Positions 1 to 5,517 of a stretch of DNA of 5,989 bases are shown in pieces; within the stretch, counting starts at the first letter, position 1, and every line of letters begins with the position of its first letter. The translations under genes and the position numbers were made by a program. Source of the stretch: Bifidobacteriaceae bacterium (GTDB taxonomy: Bacteria; Actinomycetota; Actinomycetes; Actinomycetales; Bifidobacteriaceae); NCBI GenBank assembly GCA_031260825.1, contig JAISKS010000004.1, forward strand, positions 1-5,989, in the 5' to 3' direction. The notes below the pieces were generated by a model. The model was not told the DNA's origin. It did not search any database and was given only the letters and a program-made list of their open reading frames with translations.

Positions 1-104
1 TATTCGTAACAGTAGCTCTTTGCTTGTAACACTGGTCAAAGTACGATTTTAAAAAAAGTTATTAACATTATTTTTTTGCGTTTTAATATTATTTAATAAT
101 CATA

Positions 105-140
105 TTGGCAGAATAAAAATTAATGATGTAATATATCCGA
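105..140 (+). promoter_or_regulatory. Promoter of the DUF559 nuclease gene, probably leaderless
   Basis: A TTGGCA -35 box (105-110) is followed after 18 bp by a TAATAT -10 box (129-134). The usual 6-7 bp from the -10 to the start of transcription lands on the A of the ATG at 141. No Shine-Dalgarno-like purine run lies between, so the mRNA probably has little or no 5' leader. The boxes are read directly; the start site is inferred. Confidence 0.55.
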
Positions 141-998
141 ATGGTCATTTACAAGTCAAATAGAAAAAATATAAATTATAAATCTCGCTACATCGATAGC
201 GCTCCATTTCGTGGAATAAAAATTTCTGAAAAAACACGAATTGAAAAATTAACACTTTTAGAAAAATGTCTTGCGCTTCAAGAACTGCTTCCAGAAAACG
301 TTGCGTTCAGTCATAGTACCGCAATTTATCTATTAAATATAGGCACTCCATGGGGCATAGATACTGATGAGATTATACATCTAACAATTATAAATAATAA
401 AAAACGAATTAGACGTCCTAACGTAAAAACTCATTATATAAAAATTAAACCTACTGAAAAAATACCCATTATTAAGATTAATGGACTGCGAGTTGTTGCG
501 CCTGAATTGCTATGGTTTTCGATGGTACGTGAATTGACACTTCAAGAATCAGTTGTACTGGGCAGCCTATTTGTGTCAAATAATCATGAGCTTACTACTT
601 TGAAAAAAATTTCTAATTTTGTCAATACTCGCTATAATTGTAATGGTCACAAATTAGCCCTAAAACAGCTAAAACAAATTATTGTTGGTACAGATTCTCC
701 TATGGAAACTCGAATTCATACACAAATTAAAAAATTTGGATTGCCAAATTTCCAACCTAATTATCCCATATGTATTGATGATGAGATTATAATGCTCGCC
801 GATGGCGCTTTGCCAGATAAAAAAATTTGCTTTGAATATGATGGTCGAGAATTTCACTCTGAGCCTGCTAAAATGATTTCAGACAAAAGAAAACGCTCAT
901 TGGTTTTCAAAGCAGGTTGGTCGGTGATTGTTCTTACCTATGAAGATTATTTAAATCCCCAAAAATATATACATATCATTGAAGAATTACTCGAATAA
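141..998 (+). CDS. DUF559 / Vsr-like predicted endonuclease with AbiEi-like N-terminal region
   Basis: This is a predicted cytoplasmic DNA-acting protein of 285 aa, a normal length for this family. Residues about 55-130 carry the SHSTA segment (57-61) and a TxI...RRPNVKTHYIK stretch, then the GLRVVAPELLW segment. These resemble the AbiEi-type antitoxin region often found before DUF559 domains. Residues about 186-272 form a Vsr/PD-(D/E)XK-like nuclease domain: SPMET (E189), ADG (D221), FEYDG (E232, D234), H239, a D-x-R pair (D248, R250) and AGW (258-260). The acidic residues expected for metal binding are all present, so it looks catalytically intact. No signal peptide or membrane segment is visible. 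No AbiEii-type nucleotidyltransferase is adjacent, so a classical two-gene AbiE toxin-antitoxin pair is not supported here. The start is chosen because the promoter abuts this ATG. The 3' end overlaps the first copy of the 20-bp repeat. The substrate is unknown; a defence, repair or mobile-DNA role is inference. Confidence 0.75.
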   Translation: MVIYKSNRKNINYKSRYIDSAPFRGIKISEKTRIEKLTLLEKCLALQELLPENVAFSHSTAIYLLNIGTPWGIDTDEIIHLTIINNKKRIRRPNVKTHYIKIKPTEKIPIIKINGLRVVAPELLWFSMVRELTLQESVVLGSLFVSNNHELTTLKKISNFVNTRYNCNGHKLALKQLKQIIVGTDSPMETRIHTQIKKFGLPNFQPNYPICIDDEIIMLADGALPDKKICFEYDGREFHSEPAKMISDKRKRSLVFKAGWSVIVLTYEDYLNPQKYIHIIEELLE

Positions 999-1394
999 TG
1001 TCGTTCGCTGTCAATTCCGAGAGTACAAATCTGTCTAATTACACCCTTCCTCTTCGATTAGTGTCGTTTGTTGCCTATTTTAAGATACCAATCCGTCTAA
1101 TTACACCCTTCCTCTTCGATTACTGTCGTTTGTTGCATATGTAGTGGCTATCAAATAGACAACAAACGACAATAATCGAGCATATATCAAACATCGATAC
1201 CTAAAAACATGCAACAAACTACATAATCGAATATTCTCAACTAGCTCGTATACAACAAACGACACCAATCGAACCAAAAACACCGATTCGTCAAAATCCG
1301 TACATGAAAACATACAACAAACGACATTAATCGAACCAAAAACGCCGATTTGTCGAAATCTGCACATGCAAACATACAACAAACGACATAATCA
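991..1394. repeat. Inverted array of degenerate ~62-bp units with a conserved 20-bp head
   Basis: Eight copies of a head with consensus CAACAAACGACANTAATCGA were found by eye. Three are on the minus strand (991-1010, 1054-1073, 1116-1135) and five on the plus strand (1160-1179, 1212-1230, 1253-1272, 1315-1334, 1377-1394). Start-to-start spacing is 63 and 62 in the left arm and 52, 41, 62 and 62 in the right arm. The roughly 42-bp tails are also similar: 1031-1074 repeats at 1093-1136 with two or so changes, and 1253-1314 repeats at 1315-1376 with several. Tails of the two arms align weakly to each other around a GTAC...GACGAAT-like core, so all units seem to share one ancestor. Related spacers argue against CRISPR. 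A 62-bp period is not a multiple of three, which argues against coding. No role can be assigned. Candidates are a protein-binding array, a genome-wide intergenic repeat, or a recombination site. Confidence 0.85.
1116..1179. other. Large inverted repeat at the centre of the array
   Basis: The last reverse head (1116-1135) and the first forward head (1160-1179) form a 20-bp inverted repeat with 19 of 20 positions pairing; the exception is C1123 opposite A1172. The loop is 24 nt (1136-1159). As RNA this is a strong hairpin about 120 nt after the nuclease stop codon; as DNA it could extrude as a cruciform. No T-run follows on either strand, so it is not a classical intrinsic terminator, although it could protect or process the nuclease mRNA 3' end. 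Confidence 0.7.
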
Positions 1395-1507
1395 AAAAAC
1401 TAAGACCTTTCCTCCACCGCCTTTACAAAAAACTACGGATTTTTTATCCCTCCGCCCTTTACAAAAAACTAACAACTTTCCCCCACTGTCCTTTACAAAA
1501 AAATCGT
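1393..1507. repeat. Tandem array of ~35-bp units upstream of the surface-protein promoter
   Basis: The motif CCTTTACAAAAAACTA recurs: CAAAAAAC begins at 1393 and 1426 and 1462, with a diverged CAAAAAAA at 1496, giving spacings of 33, 36 and 34 bp. The second to fourth copies are preceded by CTTTA, and each gap between copies contains a C-rich block (CCTCCACCGC, CCCTCCGCCC, CCCCCACTGTCC). The array is G-poor on the plus strand and its last copy ends about 20 bp before the -10 box of the next gene. It starts inside the last copy of the 62-bp family. It could be an array of regulator sites, or simply a slipped-strand minisatellite. I do not recognise it. Confidence 0.75.
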
Positions 1508-1521
1508 TTTTATTTTTTTTG

Positions 1522-1537
1522 TGATATAATATTAAGT
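1522..1537 (+). promoter_or_regulatory. Extended -10 promoter of the surface-protein gene, apparently leaderless
   Basis: TGATATAAT (1522-1530) is an extended -10 element: TG, one base, then a perfect TATAAT at 1525-1530. The ATG follows after only 7 bp (1531-1537), so transcription is predicted to begin at or next to the start codon and there is no room for a Shine-Dalgarno site. There is no good -35 box at 16-18 bp; the nearest TTTACA (1492-1497) is 27 bp away. A T-rich tract at 1507-1520 sits upstream. The elements are seen; leaderless translation is inferred. Confidence 0.65.
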
Positions 1538-4500
1538 ATGGGAAAAACAGCGCTTCTAAAAAACAAATTATTTATATCAATTCTAGTAGTATTTGCCTTA
1601 ACAACGTCAATTGCTGTAACATATGCAATTAACAATAATCTTAAACCAGAATCTACATCGGAATGCTTTACAATTACTGATGAAACAGCGGAAACATGTC
1701 TTGGCTCTGTATTAAGCGCAATTCCAACTACTGGGCAGAGAATCACAATTATTGGGAATAACTTTCCATATCGTTCTGTGAATGACTATGTTCATGATTC
1801 AAATTCTGATGGTAGCGACGATTTAGTAGTTCATTTTGACGGAATAAATAATGTCGGACTAGGCGATGATCAGCATTCTGCCAATTCTACTACTTGGAAA
1901 AATCTAACATCTGATTATAATGTAACATTTAATGGAACCACTACAGAAAGGGATAATGGCTGGAAATATAATGGCTTCAAATTTCCAAATACAAATGCAT
2001 ATTTTACAAATACTGTATTTCCAACTGGCACACCTACAGGCGGTACTGAAAGAACTGTAGAAGTTGTATTTACAACACCAGCTAATCAAACCGAGTTTGA
2101 TTTAACCACAGAGACTGGTAATGCAGATATGTCTGCAGGTCTGTTTTCTTATGGACCAGCAATAGGCAACTCAACATGTGGAGCTACTTATTTTGGCGTT
2201 GGTTATCTTGGAACTACAGCTGCAGAAAATATGGGTACAACTGGTAACTATATACCTACTTTTACACCTATAATGGGTTGTGGTGGTGGCTTTGATTATA
2301 TATTTAGAAGAACAGCAAGCGCAGATTTAGTGACTTATAATCGAATCAATTCTAGCTCATCTACATATGTTCAAAATTCTACTCCGCATTCTAATTTTAC
2401 TTATGTAAATGGTGTATCTTATCCTGATCAAACAACATGGGCTTATAAATCACCCCTTGCCACTCCAACATCAGGTTCATTTAATATTGGTACATATTCT
2501 GGACATAATTATGTATATTCAGCTAAAAACTTCACGATAAATTCTATCAGATTATATAATAAAGTGCTTTCACAGGAACAAATTAAACAAAATGCTAAAG
2601 TTGACCAAATTCGTTTCAAGGCAAAACCAGTTATAACAATAAATGGTGCGGAATGTACAAATCTAGTTGTTGAATCAAAATACTCTATTCAATGCGATGC
2701 TCCTGCAATGAGCTCTAATCAGTATAATCTGGAAATGGTTTATGATAGCCAAACTGCTACACTTGTAAATGGTGCAAAATATGCAGATCCAACTATATCT
2801 TCAATATCTCCAAATCGTGGAACTGTGGGTGGCGGTCAAAAAATCATTATTAATGGTGCAAATTTCCCTTACTCTTCTACAGATGAGTACAATCAAACAG
2901 GTCTAAAAGCTCTTTATGATGGAGTGAATAATATTGGTTTGGGCGATGAAGTTCATTCGAATACATCGACTACTTGGGTTGACCTTTCCGGACATAATAT
3001 GGATGCAACATTAGTTCAAAAGAATACATATTGCGGTGGTGAGTTGTCGTACAATAATAACCTTCCTTCAAACACACTGCTTTCTGATGGCTCAACTATT
3101 GGCGCAACTGGTACAGGTTTTTGCGGAGACCCTTTCGATGGAACAGCTAATTGGTTAAATAATGGTACAATCTCTGCAGGTTTTCATTTTCCCCGAAATA
3201 ATAATATAGAAGGAAATAAATTCTCATTCCAAGTACCACCATCAATTTGGAAAAACGTAATAGCTAAAGGAAATGAGCCTTATAATATCGAATTTATTTA
3301 TACTGCTGATGCTGATACACAAAAAACTGCAGGTATGGCTATGAACGGATTTGTTTTCTGGGGTCGTCAATGCGCAACTAGTGGTGTCGGTGTTCTAACA
3401 AATGTTACATCAGCATTTGATATTAATTTTTATAGATGTGGAGTAGATTCATATCATAAATTCCAAAATAACGCAATATTTTCTGGTACCCACTCTCTAT
3501 CAATCTCTTGGGGAGGCACAGGCACAAAAATGCAAGCTATTAGAGATGGTGTTGAGGTCGCAACTTGTACTTCTTCTTGTACCCAAAACAATAATATTGA
3601 TGTATTCGAGCCATTACAAATTGGAAAAACAAGAGGTTATGAATATGGTACAGGCTACACACTTTTAGGACTTCGTATATATGACCATGCACTTTCGCCA
3701 AATGAACTAGCAAAGAACTTTGCAGTAGACAAAATCCGTTATACTTCTAAAATGAATGTAAAAATCGGCAATAATGCCTGCACAGATGTAGTGATTCTTT
3801 CAACTACAAAAGCCTCTTGTACCGTACCAGCATCTACCACATCACTAGGAAGCGTTAGTGTAAGTGTTGGACTTGGAGATTCTACTTCTGATACAGCTCT
3901 TGCAGCTTATGAGTATGTAGACGCTTCTGCTCTAGTTGTCAATTCATACACACCTAATATCGCACCTCAATTTGCTGGTTCATTAACTGGTGGAGAAATC
4001 AAAACTTTAACAATTTCTGGAGCTAATTTAGGAACTGTTACATCAGTGAAAGTTGGTGGTACTGTTTGTGGAGAGATTTCGGTAACTGCAGATACTGTAA
4101 CATGTAAAATTCCTTCTGGAAATGTAGGTTATGCCGATATAACATTATTTGCGAGCGATCAAATTATTACAACATTAACAAGCGCAATTAAATATATAGG
4201 AGCATCTAAAAATCCGATTTCTTATAAAGTCGTCAATTCAAGCACAGGTACTAATTCAGCAGATTACTTCTTAACTGGTACAGCAGGCGTAGATTCATTA
4301 GTCGAAATTGAAGAGACTTGGGATGGTATAAACAAAGTAGTAATAAATTACCCTACTGGCCTTGTTGCACCTGCTATTCCATATGGTTGGACAGGAGCAG
4401 TGACAGATGGTAGTGGTTTTAAAATATTAACACTTGAATCCACAGTATTTAAATCAGCAGATTTAGTATCCAAAATGATTTCTAATCTTGTATGGACTTC

Positions 4501-4567
4501 AACTACTTCAACAGCTTCGAATTCTCAGGGATCAATCTCTGTTCAATTATTTAATGGTCTTTGGTAA
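1538..4567 (+). CDS. Secreted multidomain surface protein, tandem TIG domains with nested LamG-like domains
   Basis: A predicted exported 1009-aa protein, probably an adhesin or glycan-binding surface factor. Residues 1-30 are a Sec signal peptide: Lys-rich start, hydrophobic core about 11-27, likely cleavage after TYA (28-30). The first half of a TIG (IPT) domain (about 57-78, ending GNNFP) is followed by a LamG-like insert (about 79-362, with VVHFDG near the start and SIRLYNKVLS near the end). The second half of the TIG domain, with a C373/C386 pair, follows at about 363-416. The whole unit repeats: TIG start 419-444 (GANFP), LamG-like 445-737 (ALYDG, TTWVDLSG, LRIYDHALS), TIG end 738-794 (C748/C761). 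An uninterrupted TIG lies at about 799-887 (C844/C856), then a beta-rich region at 892-1009. All 16 cysteines could pair, fitting an extracytoplasmic location. No LPXTG motif, C-terminal membrane helix or lipobox is seen, so anchoring is unexplained. It is probably co-transcribed with the downstream reductase. The ligand is unknown. Confidence 0.8.
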   Translation: MGKTALLKNKLFISILVVFALTTSIAVTYAINNNLKPESTSECFTITDETAETCLGSVLSAIPTTGQRITIIGNNFPYRSVNDYVHDSNSDGSDDLVVHFDGINNVGLGDDQHSANSTTWKNLTSDYNVTFNGTTTERDNGWKYNGFKFPNTNAYFTNTVFPTGTPTGGTERTVEVVFTTPANQTEFDLTTETGNADMSAGLFSYGPAIGNSTCGATYFGVGYLGTTAAENMGTTGNYIPTFTPIMGCGGGFDYIFRRTASADLVTYNRINSSSSTYVQNSTPHSNFTYVNGVSYPDQTTWAYKSPLATPTSGSFNIGTYSGHNYVYSAKNFTINSIRLYNKVLSQEQIKQNAKVDQIRFKAKPVITINGAECTNLVVESKYSIQCDAPAMSSNQYNLEMVYDSQTATLVNGAKYADPTISSISPNRGTVGGGQKIIINGANFPYSSTDEYNQTGLKALYDGVNNIGLGDEVHSNTSTTWVDLSGHNMDATLVQKNTYCGGELSYNNNLPSNTLLSDGSTIGATGTGFCGDPFDGTANWLNNGTISAGFHFPRNNNIEGNKFSFQVPPSIWKNVIAKGNEPYNIEFIYTADADTQKTAGMAMNGFVFWGRQCATSGVGVLTNVTSAFDINFYRCGVDSYHKFQNNAIFSGTHSLSISWGGTGTKMQAIRDGVEVATCTSSCTQNNNIDVFEPLQIGKTRGYEYGTGYTLLGLRIYDHALSPNELAKNFAVDKIRYTSKMNVKIGNNACTDVVILSTTKASCTVPASTTSLGSVSVSVGLGDSTSDTALAAYEYVDASALVVNSYTPNIAPQFAGSLTGGEIKTLTISGANLGTVTSVKVGGTVCGEISVTADTVTCKIPSGNVGYADITLFASDQIITTLTSAIKYIGASKNPISYKVVNSSTGTNSADYFLTGTAGVDSLVEIEETWDGINKVVINYPTGLVAPAIPYGWTGAVTDGSGFKILTLESTVFKSADLVSKMISNLVWTSTTSTASNSQGSISVQLFNGLW

Positions 4568-4573
4568 AATATT

Positions 4574-5467
4574 ATGAAATACATTAAATTAGGACCATGG
4601 GAAACTAGCAATTTTGGACTCGGAGTTATGCCTCTGTCTATCGAAAATAGACCGGATAAAGATACTTCTATCGCAGTGATTCACCGAGCTATCGACGCTG
4701 GAATTAATCATATCGATGCAGCATTTGCATACTATCTTTCAGGTGGTACGGCTCAGAACGGTGAAGAACAATATAGCGAGAAATTAGTTGCTGAGGCTCT
4801 TAGAACTTATACAGGATCTGCCGATATAAATAATGTAACAGTAGCTTCTAAAGCAGGACATTACCGATATGTCGGTTTAAACGATGAAAAACTTTGGGGT
4901 CAAGAAGGAAATCCGCGCTATATTTACGAAACAGGATTAAAATCAAGAGATGCCCTAGAAATGGACTCTATTGATCTATATTATTATCATCGTCCAGATC
5001 TAAACACAAAATACGAATTATCAATTGAAGCGCTTGCAAAATTAATTGATGATAATGTGATTAAATTTGCTGGCATCTCAAATGCTTCAACCACACAAAT
5101 CGACATCGCTAAATCAATTTTAGGAGATAAACTCATCGCTGTACAAAACCAGTTTTCACCAGCTAAAACAGCCACAATCGATACTCTTAATTATTGTAAT
5201 GATAATGGCTTAACATTTATTCCTTGGAGTCCACTTGGCGGATTTCGTCATCCTGAACTTTTTGATAAAGATGCTCCATTTGAAGAGATCGCTTCTAAAT
5301 ATAATATAAGCAAACAACAAGTGATTTTAGCGTGGGAAATGCAAAAAAACACAATGCCTATACCTGGATTTAGAAGATTTGAAACCCTTGATGACTCATT
5401 AAAAGCACTTTCAATAGATCTTTCATCTGACGATATTAGCTTTTTAGATAAAAATTCTGGCTTATAA
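4574..5467 (+). CDS. Aldo/keto reductase family oxidoreductase
   Basis: A cytoplasmic NAD(P)H-dependent oxidoreductase expected to interconvert an aldehyde or ketone and its alcohol. The 297 aa span a full (beta/alpha)8 aldo/keto reductase barrel. The catalytic tetrad is complete: D48 and Y53 in HIDAAFAYY, K93 in ASKAGH, and H139 in YYYHRPD. Family cofactor-pocket segments follow in order: GISNAS (167-172), QNQFSP (191-196), PWSPLGG (217-223) and IPGFRRFETLDDSL (263-276). The N terminus MKYIKLG...NFGLGVMPLS is the normal family opening, which supports this ATG. The gene begins 6 bp after the surface-protein stop, and no Shine-Dalgarno site precedes it, so co-transcription and perhaps translational coupling are likely. 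No signal peptide is present, so it does not act with the secreted protein outside the cell. The substrate cannot be inferred. The closest recognisable style is the general YdjG/YajO-like oxidoreductases rather than a potassium-channel beta subunit, but that is a weak impression. Confidence 0.9.
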   Translation: MKYIKLGPWETSNFGLGVMPLSIENRPDKDTSIAVIHRAIDAGINHIDAAFAYYLSGGTAQNGEEQYSEKLVAEALRTYTGSADINNVTVASKAGHYRYVGLNDEKLWGQEGNPRYIYETGLKSRDALEMDSIDLYYYHRPDLNTKYELSIEALAKLIDDNVIKFAGISNASTTQIDIAKSILGDKLIAVQNQFSPAKTATIDTLNYCNDNGLTFIPWSPLGGFRHPELFDKDAPFEEIASKYNISKQQVILAWEMQKNTMPIPGFRRFETLDDSLKALSIDLSSDDISFLDKNSGL

Positions 5468-5486
5468 AAAAAAATTCAAAATTATA

Positions 5487-5495
5487 TGTTATAAT
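5487..5495 (+). promoter_or_regulatory. Extended -10 promoter of the lipoprotein gene
   Basis: TGTTATAAT (5487-5495) has the TG-n-TATAAT form, with a perfect hexamer at 5490-5495. The predicted start of transcription is near 5502, giving a leader of about 16 nt that contains the ribosome binding site. The region 17 bp upstream is an A-run at 5466-5474 with no -35 match, as at the surface-protein promoter. Confidence 0.65.
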
Positions 5496-5507
5496 AAAAT
5501 TATTAGT

Positions 5508-5513
5508 AAGGAG
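5508..5513 (+). promoter_or_regulatory. Shine-Dalgarno site for the lipoprotein gene
   Basis: AAGGAG lies 4 bp before the ATG at 5518. It fixes the start codon of the lipoprotein. It is the only clear Shine-Dalgarno site among the four genes in the window. Confidence 0.75.
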
Positions 5514-5517
5514 TATT

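Noticed and set aside
2..52. Possible 3' end of an upstream + strand gene: 16 open codons ending in TAA at 50-52.
   Set aside because: It is too short to judge and shows no recognisable motif; an open run of this length is expected by chance.
1116..1200. Intrinsic terminator of the nuclease gene.
   Set aside because: The hairpin is strong but no T-run follows it on either strand.
1321..1345. tRNA T-arm-like GGTTCGATT on the minus strand.
   Set aside because: It is part of the repeat tail-head junction. No acceptor, D or anticodon arms can be drawn around it.
1101..1382. A 93-codon open frame on the minus strand inside the repeat array.
   Set aside because: It is made of repeat units whose 62-bp period is not a multiple of three, so each unit is read in a different frame. 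The product is a Cys/Val-rich string with no domain, and no ribosome binding site is evident.
991..1394. CRISPR array.
   Set aside because: The repeats are degenerate, they change orientation within the array, and the segments between them resemble one another instead of being unique. No cas gene is present.
991..1394. Integron attC sites or a cassette array.
   Set aside because: No clear RYYYAAC/GTTRRRY core pair is found in the heads, there are no genes between repeats, and no integrase is in the window.
4562..4570. Extended -10-like TGGTAAAAT as a promoter for the aldo/keto reductase.
   Set aside because: It lies 3 bp before the ATG, so transcription would start inside or after the start codon. 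Co-transcription with the upstream gene is simpler.
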